Source: Vulcanimicrobiota bacterium (GTDB lineage Bacteria; Vulcanimicrobiota; Xenobia; Xenobiales; JADMJV01). Taken from it: 64,000 nt of DNA. Below the pieces are notes generated by a model. The model was given only the letters and a program-made list of their open reading frames with translations. It was not told where the DNA came from and did not search any database. The position numbers and the translations under genes are program-made. How positions within the stretch are numbered: the first letter of the stretch is position 1; each line of letters opens with the position of its first letter. This document shows, one piece after another, positions 32,032 through 40,350 of the stretch. The stretch spans positions 108,352 to 172,351 of the forward strand of contig JAHBVR010000018.1 of NCBI GenBank assembly GCA_019637395.1. Reading direction: 5' to 3'.

Positions 32032-32772
32032 ATGAGCCTTGACTCGAGGCCATCTCTCCCGGCTGCACTTCAGCAATCTCTTACGCAACTTCTCGACGCT
32101 TTGAAGCTCCTGCCATTCCTGGATGGAGTGGTCCTTTACGGCGGTGTCCTGCGCGGACGCTATCAGGCTCACAGCGACGTCAACCTGCTGCTCCTTCTCA
32201 ACGATTCGTCGGCGCCCGCTTTGCGGCAGTTGGAACTCCCTCTGACCGCAGCCCGGCGCAGCATACGCCTGGCTCCCATGATTTTGGAATCCGCCGAAGT
32301 AGCCCGAGTGGCCGACGTTTTCCCGGTAAAAATGCTGGATATCCAGCGCCACCATCTGCTCCTCTGGGGTCAGGCCAATCTTCAAGACCTGCGGATCGAT
32401 CCTGAACATATCAGGCTCCATCTAGAGCAGGGTCTGCGTAACATACAACTGCGCCTGCGGGTGTGTCTGGCCGCTCAGGCACACGACGGACTTTCGCTGC
32501 GCCGCCATCTGCTGGGGTTGGCCCGCCCGCTGGCTATCCACATGCAAGAGTTGATGCTCCTGCTGGGCCTGGAGTGCCCTTCTGACAAGACACTGGCTAT
32601 CTACCAGGCGGCCGCCAGCCACTGGAGACTCTGCCCCGTGCCCTTACAGCAGTTAGGTAACCTGCGCCAGGAAGCCGCCTTCGAATTCGATCCTGTGCTC
32701 CTGGCGGGTGAACTATTCCCTCTACTACATACGGTAGTTGATATCGCCGACCGCTGCCAGGTGAAATCATGA
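32032..32772 (+). CDS. Nucleotidyltransferase-fold protein, atypical active site
   Basis: 246 residues. The N-terminal part has the MNT-type motif YGGVLRGRYQAHSDVNLLLLL abbreviated: the usual Gly-Ser is Gly-Gly and the Asp-x-Asp pair is Asp-x-Asn, so catalysis may be lost or altered. The rest is helical. GAAGGAG lies 14 nt before ATG 32032. Its stop overlaps the next start (ATGA), so it is coupled to the TIGR04222 membrane protein. Function unknown; the fold occurs in DNA/RNA modification enzymes, antitoxins and antibiotic-modifying enzymes. Confidence 0.65.
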   Translation: MSLDSRPSLPAALQQSLTQLLDALKLLPFLDGVVLYGGVLRGRYQAHSDVNLLLLLNDSSAPALRQLELPLTAARRSIRLAPMILESAEVARVADVFPVKMLDIQRHHLLLWGQANLQDLRIDPEHIRLHLEQGLRNIQLRLRVCLAAQAHDGLSLRRHLLGLARPLAIHMQELMLLLGLECPSDKTLAIYQAAASHWRLCPVPLQQLGNLRQEAAFEFDPVLLAGELFPLLHTVVDIADRCQVKS

Positions 32773-33632
32773 TCGATTTGCTCACCCTGCAGTTCTTGAA
32801 AGGCCCTGCTTTCCTGACTCTCTATCTGGCCCTGACCATCGGCTGCCACATGCTGGCGGCGAGATGGACCTCCCAACTACACCTGGCCAGCACCGGCCGC
32901 ACCAGTCCCCATCCCCTGAACACCTACCACTTGGCACTGCTGCAAGGAGACAAGCAGCGCGCCTTGCTCAGCGCACTGGTTCGCCTGGAAGCAGCTGGTG
33001 CTATCAAGATCGACGCGGAGGCCAAACCTCCCACCGTGGTCCGACTCGAGGATGTGCGCGTGGAGGATGGGTTGGAAGCGGCAGTCCTCGCGAATCTCGA
33101 CAAACCGCGCAGTCTGGCCGAGCTGGCCAAAGCCAACAGCGTGGAGGCACGCCTCGAGCTGTTGGAAGACGAACTCTATGCGCAGGACTTGCTGGTGCCC
33201 TCCGCCGCCGTGACCGCCAATGCCGGCAAATTGAACTGGATTTTTGGGCCGCTGCTCGGCCTTGGATTGGCCCGTCTGGCCATCGGAGTGAGCCTGCACA
33301 GGCCGGTGGGCTTGCTGTTTTTCATCCTCTTCATCAGCTTCGTCTGCAGTTTCATCCATCGTGTCCCGAACAAGCGGAACTATCGAGGTGAAAAGATCGT
33401 TCAGGACCACTTGAGCCGTTGCGCGGCTCTCAAGGCTACGGCTGATTCCTCGGCCAAAAGTCAACTGAGTAGCCAGGACCTGGCGCTGGCCGCGGCACTC
33501 TTTGGCACTTCCGCTCTGGCTACGGCCTTGATGCCCGCTACCAGCTCGAGCGGCGGCTGCGGCTCGTCCTCCTCCTGCGGCAGCTCCTGCGGGGGCGGCT
33601 GCGGCGGCGGTTGTGGCGGCTGTGGAGGATGA
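32769..33632 (+). CDS. TIGR04222-like membrane protein with Gly/Ser/Cys-rich tail
   Basis: 287 residues. A first TM helix near residues 8-28, a soluble helical domain (NTYHLALLQGDKQRALLSAL, here the cytosolic TIGR04222 core), a hydrophobic stretch at about 155-200 and a C-terminal low-complexity tail of Cys, Gly and Ser with nine cysteines (SGGCGSSSSC, then GGGCGGGC). This architecture is the uncharacterised TIGR04222 family. The role is unknown. It starts by ATGA overlap with the nucleotidyltransferase gene and is followed by a 25-residue reading frame and a strong terminator. Confidence 0.75.
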   Translation: MIDLLTLQFLKGPAFLTLYLALTIGCHMLAARWTSQLHLASTGRTSPHPLNTYHLALLQGDKQRALLSALVRLEAAGAIKIDAEAKPPTVVRLEDVRVEDGLEAAVLANLDKPRSLAELAKANSVEARLELLEDELYAQDLLVPSAAVTANAGKLNWIFGPLLGLGLARLAIGVSLHRPVGLLFFILFISFVCSFIHRVPNKRNYRGEKIVQDHLSRCAALKATADSSAKSQLSSQDLALAAALFGTSALATALMPATSSSGGCGSSSSCGSSCGGGCGGGCGGCGG

Positions 33633-33679
33633 AACAGCTTGTTCATACTCTGCGCCCACCCCTGACATATAACCAGGCT

Positions 33680-33757
33680 ATGCAGAACAATAACGCCTCG
33701 GTCTTTACCAACGGCCTGAATAGTTCGCTGAGCTTCGGCGGCGTCTACAGGCCCTAA
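33680..33757 (+). CDS. Possible 25-residue peptide gene
   Basis: ATG 33680 to TAA 33757, directly before a strong terminator and 47 nt after the TIGR04222 gene. The peptide (MQNNNASVFTNGLNSSL and an FGGV tail) is polar and unlike a TM peptide. No clear Shine-Dalgarno is seen, so it may be chance. Confidence 0.3.
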   Translation: MQNNNASVFTNGLNSSLSFGGVYRP

Positions 33758-33761
33758 CCCG

Positions 33762-33801
33762 GGAGGTCCTCTCTTCGCCGAGAGGAGCCTCCTATTTTTT
33801 T
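33762..33801. terminator. Rho-independent terminator
   Basis: GGAGGTCCTCTC and GAGAGGAGCCTCC form a long stem with a 6-nt TTCGCC loop, followed by TATTTTTTT. It ends the nucleotidyltransferase/TIGR04222 unit. The T-tract also encodes the last residues of the convergent DUF1287 gene. Confidence 0.9.
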
Positions 33802-34376
33802 GGTGCGGCGGGTAGGCGGAAGTGGCCGAGCAGGCGATTGCTGCGGAGCGCATTTTCCTCGACCGCCAGCGGCCCGGGGTTGTGGATGAGCAGCGGAAGC
33901 CCGACCAGAGACCAGCGATCCGAGACGATGCCCACGTGACTGGCCACTCCGTCACCCCCATCGAAGAAAACGACGTCAGCTGGCCGGAAGGTGGAGAGAG
34001 TGGACCAGTTGACCTCGGTGGGCAGGGAAACCGCATGGCGGCGAAACCACACGATCAGTTTGGGACACCAGCGGTAGTCCAGGTCCTGGTCGGGATGCCC
34101 CGGGTAGGAACGCTCGTTCTGGGCGATGTCCTGGTTGACGGCTTGTTGGAGATCCAGGACCGGGCGGTAGCCCCAATAGATCACGTCGGTGCAGGCTCCG
34201 CGCCCGCGCGGAGGCGGCCCGCCCGCGTAGCGATTCGCGTCATACTGGTCTCCCAGGCAAGTGCGGGCGGCATCCACGACGGCGCGCTCCCGTGCAGTCG
34301 CGCGCGCCGACAGATAGAACAAAGTCAGCGCGAAAACCAGCGCAACAAGGAAAATCAGGCAACCTTTGCGGGCCAT
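33792..34376 (-). CDS. DUF1287-family envelope protein
   Basis: 194 residues. An N-terminal TM or signal anchor (CLIFLVALVFALTLFYLSA) is followed by the DUF1287 domain: CTDVIYWGYR, RPADVVFFDGGDGVASHVGIVSDR and LIHNPG. The Cys and His arrangement resembles NlpC/P60-type amidases, so a periplasmic cell-wall hydrolase is possible but not proven. ATG 34376 was chosen for the signal sequence. The frame upstream to 34481 looks non-coding. Its stop lies in the terminator of the opposite gene. Confidence 0.82.
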   Translation of the reverse strand: MARKGCLIFLVALVFALTLFYLSARATARERAVVDAARTCLGDQYDANRYAGGPPPRGRGACTDVIYWGYRPVLDLQQAVNQDIAQNERSYPGHPDQDLDYRWCPKLIVWFRRHAVSLPTEVNWSTLSTFRPADVVFFDGGDGVASHVGIVSDRWSLVGLPLLIHNPGPLAVEENALRSNRLLGHFRLPAAPKK

Positions 34377-34589
34377 TACGTAGAGTGTTCTCCCCCAGCC
34401 AGTCGCCCCCTTGGAAACGCGGCGAGGCGGCCCCGCGGTGTGGACCCAAAGAGGCTCAATACAGTCACAAAACATCTTCAAAAAGCAACTTGAGTTACAA
34501 CTTATTCATCCCAACGGGACCTGGACTCGCCAGCACATGTCCTATGCTGCACAGGTGGCGCTCCACGCCCGACGCGAAAGGATCCAATC

Positions 34590-35522
34590 ATGGCGATCAA
34601 CCCGACGGGGCTTACTTCCGTCCGAACCCTCAGCCCTTTAGGCGCGGCCAACAAGACCAGGCCGTCCACCACCGAAGAGGTTCCCCGCGACGCGGTGCAG
34701 CTCTCCAGACCGTCCGCCGGTGAGCCCGCCGAGACTCAGCAGAGGGCTTCCTCCAACTGGCTGAAGCGCACACTCTTAGGAGCCGGACTGACGGCCACAG
34801 CCGTGGCCGGAGGAATGACGGGTTTGCCAGCCCAGGCGGCCGCTTCGGCCCACGTCAAGGTGGTCAATAAAAACGCCCCAACTCTACTGACCTCCCGTGT
34901 CGGTGTCACTCCCAGCCGGCACGACGTCGGCAAGCTCGGTAAGATTGAGACCGACCGGCGACTGGAAGCCAGGCCCGGAGCAAATGGTAAACAACTGACC
35001 CACGAGGTTCGTATTGACCGGCTTAGCCGCGCCGGCGATGGAAAGGTGCTCTACAACTCGGACGATGCCGAATTGGCTACGCTCGACTTCCACGACGAGG
35101 GCCAGGCCAACTGGAAAACCAGCAGCATCGTCCAGGGAGCCGGCCACTACGGCAAATTCATCTCGATCTCCGAGACGACCACCCGTTCCACCGGCGGCCC
35201 CGAGACCACCGAGGTCAAGCTGCGAACTATCGACAGCCGTACCGGTAAAGTCGTCAACCTCAGCGAGCTGGTCAGCGGCGGAGACTATCAAAAAATGGCC
35301 GACGCCATCGAGGCCGGCCTCAAAAATCCAGCCGGCCAGCATTACCAGCAACCCGATATGGAGTCTTGGGATTACCACATGAACAATGGATTCTCGCTGC
35401 GCGAGGGCAAGGACGGCCGCGTCATCCTGACCGTGGCCATCCCCTCCGATGCTCCAGAGGACAGCGGCAAGGTAGCGGAATTCAGCTTTGCGCTGCCCGC
35501 CGGCGCCCTTCTCCTCAAATAA
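34590..35522 (+). CDS. Hypothetical protein with RsiV/DUF3298-like C-terminus
   Basis: 310 residues. The N-terminus is long, polar and Pro/Thr-rich, followed by one weakly hydrophobic segment (LLGAGLTATAVAGGMTGLPA) at about 62-82 that may be a signal or TM. The C-terminal domain (IDSRTGKVVNLSELVSGGDY, WDYHMNNGFSLREGKDGRV abbreviated) resembles DUF3298/RsiV-type periplasmic domains. AAAGGA lies about 10 nt before ATG 34590, and TATGCT at 34543-34548 is a plausible -10. The polar N-terminus before the hydrophobic stretch is unusual for export. Its end overlaps the LysR gene by 8 nt. Confidence 0.6.
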   Translation: MAINPTGLTSVRTLSPLGAANKTRPSTTEEVPRDAVQLSRPSAGEPAETQQRASSNWLKRTLLGAGLTATAVAGGMTGLPAQAAASAHVKVVNKNAPTLLTSRVGVTPSRHDVGKLGKIETDRRLEARPGANGKQLTHEVRIDRLSRAGDGKVLYNSDDAELATLDFHDEGQANWKTSSIVQGAGHYGKFISISETTTRSTGGPETTEVKLRTIDSRTGKVVNLSELVSGGDYQKMADAIEAGLKNPAGQHYQQPDMESWDYHMNNGFSLREGKDGRVILTVAIPSDAPEDSGKVAEFSFALPAGALLLK

Positions 35523-36348
35523 CTACTCCCGCCGTCAGGTGACTCCAAAGCGCCTGGGCGGATTCTCGCAGACGCCGGCCGCGCAGGCGAATCAGATGAA
35601 TGGGTCGGGTGAACACGAACTGTTGCGGCTTGATCAGCCTCAAGTGCCCGGTTGCCATTTCACGCGCAATGCTCCAGGAAGAGAGCACGGCTACACCCAG
35701 CCCGGCCAGCACCGCTTCTTTAATCGCCTCGGTGCTGTTGAGTTCCAGAATGCGTTCAAATCGTCCGAGCTCCGGGCCCAGCATTTTTTCAGCCTGAGTG
35801 CGTGTACTGGAGCCGGTCTGGCGCAGAATCAGGTTTTTTTCTTCGGCTGTGGGCTTATTACAGCCGACCAGATGCAACTGATCGTGAGCGACCACCACCT
35901 TTTCCAGTGCGCCGGACAGATGCTCGAGCTTGCCAATCAGCCCAAAAGGGACTGATGCTTCCAGAACGCGCTCGGCGACCTGGCTGCTGTCCAATACCTC
36001 GTAGCTACAGAGATGGGCAAAAGTCGATAGTTTCCTCGGTAGCCAGTAGATCCCGGGGGTATGAGACGCGGCGATGGAGACGGTCATGGGTTGGTCGTAG
36101 AGATTTTGTAGCTCCCGCAGATCGTCAAACAAATGGACGGCTCGCGCGTAGAGGCGCTTCCCTTGAGCGGTGAGACGCGTGCCTTTAGGTCCACGCTCCA
36201 GCAGCCGCTCGCCGTAAAACGTTTCCAGGGTTTTGAGCTGAGCCGAAGCAGCCGGCTGGCTGATTTTCAGCTGCTCAGCCGCTCGCGTGACCCCACCTTG
36301 CTGAGCAACTTGCAAGAAGACCCACAACGGATAGAGGTTAAAATCCAT
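35515..36348 (-). CDS. LysR-family transcriptional regulator
   Basis: 277 residues. The winged helix-turn-helix is clear: LWVFLQVAQQGGVTRAAEQL, then ISQPAASAQLKTLE and GERLLERGPKGTRLTAQG. The effector domain (VSIAASHTPGIYWLPRKL to IHLIRLRGRRLRESAQ) is of normal length. It lies divergent to the ArsM-like selenoprotein candidate at 36420 with only 71 nt between start codons, the usual place of the gene a LysR protein controls, so it may regulate that methyltransferase (inference). Confidence 0.92.
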   Translation of the reverse strand: MDFNLYPLWVFLQVAQQGGVTRAAEQLKISQPAASAQLKTLETFYGERLLERGPKGTRLTAQGKRLYARAVHLFDDLRELQNLYDQPMTVSIAASHTPGIYWLPRKLSTFAHLCSYEVLDSSQVAERVLEASVPFGLIGKLEHLSGALEKVVVAHDQLHLVGCNKPTAEEKNLILRQTGSSTRTQAEKMLGPELGRFERILELNSTEAIKEAVLAGLGVAVLSSWSIAREMATGHLRLIKPQQFVFTRPIHLIRLRGRRLRESAQALWSHLTAGVVI

Positions 36349-36384
36349 AATCTTAAGCTGATACCTGAATAAGAGACATCGTAT

Positions 36385-36422
36385 TTGAATTATGTACCGC
36401 GCTCCCGTATCCTGGCGAGGTG
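36385..36422 (+). promoter_or_regulatory. Promoter of the ArsM-like gene, leaderless spacing
   Basis: TTGAAT (36385-36390), a 17-nt spacer and TATCCT (36408-36413), then 6 nt and the GTG at 36420. This is the best complete promoter among the leaderless-looking starts. A GAG just before GTG is too close to act as a Shine-Dalgarno. Confidence 0.55.
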
Positions 36423-37118
36423 AACCTGAGCGAACAAGTCAGGCAATGCTACTCGCATATCGCCGAGGATCCGACGCGGAATGCCCCCTTCGTGGTCGGA
36501 AGGGCATTGGCGGAAGCTCTGAATTATCCGATCGACCAGTTGCCCGCCGTGGCGGTGGAAGCTTTCTGCGGGGTTGCCAATCTCAGCGTCCAGGCTCATA
36601 TGGATCCGGATGATCTCGTTCTTGACCTGGGCTGCGGTTCAGGGACGGACACCCTGTTAGCCGCTCGCCGAAGCAACCGGGTGGTGGGCATTGACTTTAG
36701 CCGGTCCATGTTGAGCCGGGCTCGAGAGGCGGTGGAGCTGGCCGGATTGGCGCGTAACGTCTTCCTCCTGCACAGCCAGGCGCACCAGTTACCGCTGTTG
36801 GACGCCAGTGTGGACGTGGCTCTGGCCAATGGTCTTTTCAACCTCAACCCACAGCGACAGGAGATTTTTGCCGAACTGGCGCGGGTCCTTCGGGCAGACG
36901 GCCGCGTCTACGCCGCCGAACTCATCCTGAACGAACCCATCCACACTTCTGACCCGATCGACTGGTTTCGCTGAATCAGCGGAGCCAGGGAAGGCGTGAC
37001 CTTCCTCCAGGAATTTCGCGAAGCGGGCTTTCAGACGGCCGAAATTCGCCAACAGTTACGTAACCCGCGCACTCGACACCCCGCCATCGCCGTTGCCGTC
37101 ATCGAAGCGCGCCGCTAA
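36420..37118 (+). CDS. ArsM-like SAM methyltransferase with in-frame TGA (probable selenocysteine)
   Basis: Read through a TGA at 36972-36974, the frame gives 232 residues and stops at TAA 37116. Seen: SAM motif I VLDLGCGSGTD, motif II VVGIDFSRSML, NGLFNLNPQRQ and VLRADGRVYAAEL, as in arsenite methyltransferases. A Cys at residue 50 (FCGVAN) fits the first metal-binding cysteine of ArsM. The TGA is codon 185 and is followed by ISGAREGVTFLQEFREAGF, the conserved segment that in ArsM follows the second catalytic cysteine (Cys-(I/V)-x-G-A...AGF). Selenocysteine there would replace that cysteine. A SECIS-like hairpin follows (36981-37008). A frame that simply stopped at the TGA would lack about 47 conserved residues. 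The alternative is a nonsense mutation. Divergent LysR gene. Confidence 0.72.
36972..37008 (+). other. In-frame TGA and SECIS-like hairpin
   Basis: TGA 36972-36974 precedes GGAAGG (36989-36994), a 5-nt loop CGTGA and CCTTCC (37000-37005), a perfect 6-bp stem. A further GGA (36981-36983) can pair with TCC (37006-37008). The loop starts 20 nt after TGA and has G at position 2, within the accepted bacterial SECIS ranges. Confidence 0.6.
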
Positions 37119-37206
37119 AAGCTCCAGAATCGGAAAACTTTAAGCTGAGAAAATAGAGCCAAAGGTAGACCAGGGCGCAAAGGAGCGATCTCGAATTTTT
37201 TAGCCG

Positions 37207-37647
37207 ATGACTTTACGTCCCCGCGCGGGGGTGACGATGGCGGAGATCGTTGTCGCCTTTGCTATCATAGCTTTCCTGACTTTAGCATTGGTCCACTTCT
37301 TTTTGCGTTTAAGTCTGGGCAGCGCCAAAGGCGCCGACCAGACGGTGGCCTTCGAATACGGCGAGCATCTTTTGGATGTGGCCGTGGGCCAGTCGCCGGC
37401 TCAGTGGAACACCGATGAAGTGGTCTACGCTCTCGATAGCCACGACTCATCCAGCCAGACCACATACTATTCCAGGTTGAGCCCGCTGCTGCTCAATCCA
37501 GGCGATAATGCCATGGGCGACCTCTATCGGCTGGACCTGGAAGTCTGGTGGTGGCCTCAGGGGAGCGGCGCCGCTTCCACCCGCTCCGGGATGGGCCGGC
37601 TCAGTCTTCGCCAGCACCGCAGCGTCTTCGTGGAAAACCAGAAATGA
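37207..37647 (+). CDS. Type IV pilin-like minor pseudopilin (GspI/PilV-like)
   Basis: 146 residues. A short basic leader ends in Gly (RPRAG), followed by VTMAEIVVAFAIIAFLTLALV, in which Glu is residue 5 of the mature protein. This is the prepilin-peptidase site and N-methylated helix of type IV pilin-like proteins. The C-terminal globular part ends with LRQHRSVFVE. Its stop overlaps the next gene (ATGA). Together with the next two genes it forms a minor-pilin set of a type IV pilus or type II secretion-like machine whose core genes are elsewhere. Confidence 0.78.
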   Translation: MTLRPRAGVTMAEIVVAFAIIAFLTLALVHFFLRLSLGSAKGADQTVAFEYGEHLLDVAVGQSPAQWNTDEVVYALDSHDSSSQTTYYSRLSPLLLNPGDNAMGDLYRLDLEVWWWPQGSGAASTRSGMGRLSLRQHRSVFVENQK

Positions 37648-38333
37648 AGCAACCGCGCGGGTTCTCCGTCCTGGAACTGGTGCTGGCCATGGCCTCCCTG
37701 GCCATGCTTTTCCTGCTGCTCTTCACCATTTTCAGGGTGGGCAGCGCCTCCTACCGACTGAACCTGAACCGGGTCGGCCTGCAGTCGGAGGCGCGGCGCC
37801 TGCAGGCCAGTCTGCAGAAAGACCTTCGCGAAACCAGCTACCGCTCGGTGAGCCACCGCAAGCGCCAGATCACCTTAAACGATCCGTCCCTTTCGGTGGC
37901 TCGCGATGGACTTTGCTTCAACGCCCTGCGTTCCCAGAACGGGGTCAATCTTTATGAAGCCCAGACCGGCCTGCCCCTTTGGAACAGCTACCTGGTCTAC
38001 TTCGCCACCACCGACGGCGCCGCAGGCAAGCTGATACGCGCCCGGGTGGCCGATCCCAGCCCGCTGAACTCTCTGCCTGAACCTCTGGCCGCTTTCTCCG
38101 ACGCCTATCTGACCTATCCCGGCAACAGTTACGTTGTGCAAAAGGACGTCAAGCTTCTCTCGACCCAGGTGCTTTCGTTCTCGGTCGAATTGAAGGACGC
38201 CGACCAGCGGGTCCATACGGTTGTTCATCTCCGTCAGCGGAGCGGAGCAATCGGTACCGGCTCCCGCCAGGGTTTGGAAAATTTGGAATTGCTCTTTTCC
38301 ACCAGGCCACTCAACACGTGGCCTAAATTTTAA
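37644..38333 (+). CDS. Type IV pilin-like minor pseudopilin (GspJ/PilW-like)
   Basis: 229 residues. Leader MKQPRG, then FSVLELVLAMASLAMLFLLL with Glu at mature position 5. The C-terminal domain is beta-rich and longer than in the preceding gene, as in GspJ and PilW. ATG 37644 overlaps the previous stop as ATGA, so the two are co-translated. The gene is followed 12 nt later by the PilX-like gene. Confidence 0.78.
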   Translation: MKQPRGFSVLELVLAMASLAMLFLLLFTIFRVGSASYRLNLNRVGLQSEARRLQASLQKDLRETSYRSVSHRKRQITLNDPSLSVARDGLCFNALRSQNGVNLYEAQTGLPLWNSYLVYFATTDGAAGKLIRARVADPSPLNSLPEPLAAFSDAYLTYPGNSYVVQKDVKLLSTQVLSFSVELKDADQRVHTVVHLRQRSGAIGTGSRQGLENLELLFSTRPLNTWPKF

Positions 38334-38345
38334 GGGGGTGACAGA

Positions 38346-40184
38346 ATGAAAAAAAGCAAAGGAATCGCGCTCTTCCTGGTGCTCGGCTCCACAGGGGTCC
38401 TGGCCGTGATGCTGGGGGCTTTCGTCACTGTCAACCAGAGCAACTTCTCCACCATGGGGGCCAGCTTCCGCCAGCGCGAAGCTTTACACGCCGCCGAAAC
38501 CGGAGTGCGCTTCTGCCAGTACAAGCTCGAACACGACAAAACCTGGGCGAAGAACAAATTCAGTGGCGCCGAGATCGACCTGGTTCAGGGCACCCCACCT
38601 CGGGGCCTTAAGGTAGAGGAACTGATGCTGAAAACCGCCGTGCGCGGGGCCGTCATAGACGACACCGGGTTAGATCAGGGTTTCGAGATCGAGATTTACA
38701 ACAATCTGGATAACGATGCCGCCCAGAACACTCCTCGGGTGGTACCGCCGGACAGCGCCCTGCTGGTGGTCACCGGCCATTCGCAAGGCTTTCAGAACCG
38801 CTGCGAGGTGTTGCTCAAAGGAGCTCCGATCTACGATTCGTCGATGACCGCCAATGTGGACGTCAATTTAACCGGCAACAAAAACTTGCAGGTGGTCAGC
38901 GTCGATCCGCTGCGCAACTGGATCCGCGCCAATCGTGACATCGTGCTCGGTCATTTCGTGGAAGGCGCCACCACCGAGAATGTGACCATGAGCACGCTCG
39001 CCAACGCTCCTCCCAGCGTCCTGTGGGCCAAAGGCGACATCAAGCACAGTCTGACTCCGGTCAGCGGCGGGGGCACCTACGAAGCTCTCAGCGGCGCCAA
39101 GCTGGAGCAGGCTCGTCAAAAAATCAACTCCGGAGCCAATGGCATTCCTCTGCCCGCTGGCTACAACGCCAACGGCTCGCTGGCGACTCGCTCGTCCTTG
39201 AACAACAACATCTATAAGCTCAAAGTCAGCGACCTGGTGGTTCCCTATCAAGAGTCCCAACTGGAAGCAGGCAGCTATTATGTCTCCAGCGCTCCCGTCA
39301 GCTGGACCGTCAATGGCCAGGAATACACCGTTCCGCTGCGCTCTCTGAGCATCTACCGCGAGGGCCAGCCGCCCGAGATCCACTACGATCACAGCGCCTT
39401 CATAGCCGCCAATCTACCCGCCGCCGGACCGGACGGATTGCCTGAAGGATTCGAATTCCCCAATTCGGCCGGCGCGGTAATGGTGCCGCATGACGACGGC
39501 GTGGTGCGCCTGGGCTCAGGGCCCGCTCCGGCCGATTGGCCGGCCTTCGGGCCCCACGCCATGATCTACGCGTTCGCCAATAACGGATTTCAGACCAATC
39601 CCAAGACGATGGTAAAAGTGGACGGAGATCTGAATATCTTCTCCAACGTGGTCGACCAGGCGCCGGTGGTGGCCTTGACCGGCGACCAGGATGGCCAGTC
39701 GGACGGCTCAGGGGCCATTCGCACCACCGGCTCGCTGGGCATCATGGGAACGGTGGCCGGACGCGGTTCGCTGATCGCCGAATCGGGCGATCTGAACATC
39801 ATGGCCACCGCCGCCGTCGACAGTGACTGGACCGATCCGGAAAACAAGGTCATCCTCTACGGCAAGAACGTTTCTATTTGGGGCGGAGACAAGCCGGTAG
39901 TGGCCTTCAATGGGCTGGCCTACGCTCAGGAAAATCTTTCCATTCACGGCGGAGTCCAGTTGACCGTCAACCCTGACCGCACGCTCAGCTTCGCCCCCAG
40001 CGCCCAAAAACTCAAAACCGTCTGGATTAATGGCGCCGCCGTGGCCGCCACCGGCAGCTTGAAGATCGACAGTTGCGACAACGTCACCGCGCTCTATAAC
40101 GACTACTACCTGAAGAAGTTCACCAAAGGCCTGCCCCAGAATCACAAGCGCCTGGAGCAAATGTGGTGGCGTTCACCCGATTAG
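38346..40184 (+). CDS. Large PilX/GspK-like minor pilin
   Basis: 612 residues. The start (MKKSKGIALFLVLGSTGVLAV abbreviated) is a prepilin-like leader with a hydrophobic helix, followed by FRQREALHAAETGVRFCQYKL, the hallmark of PilX/GspK-type proteins (the Ala-Ala-Glu-Thr-Gly motif). It lacks the fifth-position Glu of the other two, as PilX-type proteins commonly do. The long C-terminal part has beta-rich, Gly/Asn-rich sequence with adhesin-like repeats. GGGGGTG 6-11 nt before ATG 38346 is the ribosome site. It ends the three-gene pilin set. Degraded sequence starts just after it. Confidence 0.75.
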   Translation: MKKSKGIALFLVLGSTGVLAVMLGAFVTVNQSNFSTMGASFRQREALHAAETGVRFCQYKLEHDKTWAKNKFSGAEIDLVQGTPPRGLKVEELMLKTAVRGAVIDDTGLDQGFEIEIYNNLDNDAAQNTPRVVPPDSALLVVTGHSQGFQNRCEVLLKGAPIYDSSMTANVDVNLTGNKNLQVVSVDPLRNWIRANRDIVLGHFVEGATTENVTMSTLANAPPSVLWAKGDIKHSLTPVSGGGTYEALSGAKLEQARQKINSGANGIPLPAGYNANGSLATRSSLNNNIYKLKVSDLVVPYQESQLEAGSYYVSSAPVSWTVNGQEYTVPLRSLSIYREGQPPEIHYDHSAFIAANLPAAGPDGLPEGFEFPNSAGAVMVPHDDGVVRLGSGPAPADWPAFGPHAMIYAFANNGFQTNPKTMVKVDGDLNIFSNVVDQAPVVALTGDQDGQSDGSGAIRTTGSLGIMGTVAGRGSLIAESGDLNIMATAAVDSDWTDPENKVILYGKNVSIWGGDKPVVAFNGLAYAQENLSIHGGVQLTVNPDRTLSFAPSAQKLKTVWINGAAVAATGSLKIDSCDNVTALYNDYYLKKFTKGLPQNHKRLEQMWWRSPD

Positions 40185-40260
40185 CTTCGAGATCCACAAC
40201 CCGCGGCTTTCGATGTGCAGATTGCCGTTGGGAGTAAGGTAGCCCGTCACGTATCGGTCG

Positions 40261-40350
40261 GGTGGAGCCTTGGCGTTCTACAAATTCTTCACCTATCTCT
40301 ACCAGCTCCCCCCTGAACAACTCCCGAATATTTGCGATTATGAGGATTGA
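40261..40350 (+). pseudogene. Short C-terminal fragment of an unidentified gene
   Basis: A 29-residue in-frame stretch (AFYKFFTYLYQLPPEQLPN abbreviated) ends at a TGA and reads like a real protein end, but there is no start or upstream body. The opposite strand just before it (about 40180-40260) holds another protein-like fragment. Both appear to be remnants. Confidence 0.35.

Noticed and set aside
36420..36974. ArsM-like gene ending at the TGA as a complete 184-aa protein
   Set aside because: The conserved C-terminal segment continues in frame for 47 codons after the TGA, with a SECIS-like hairpin right behind it.
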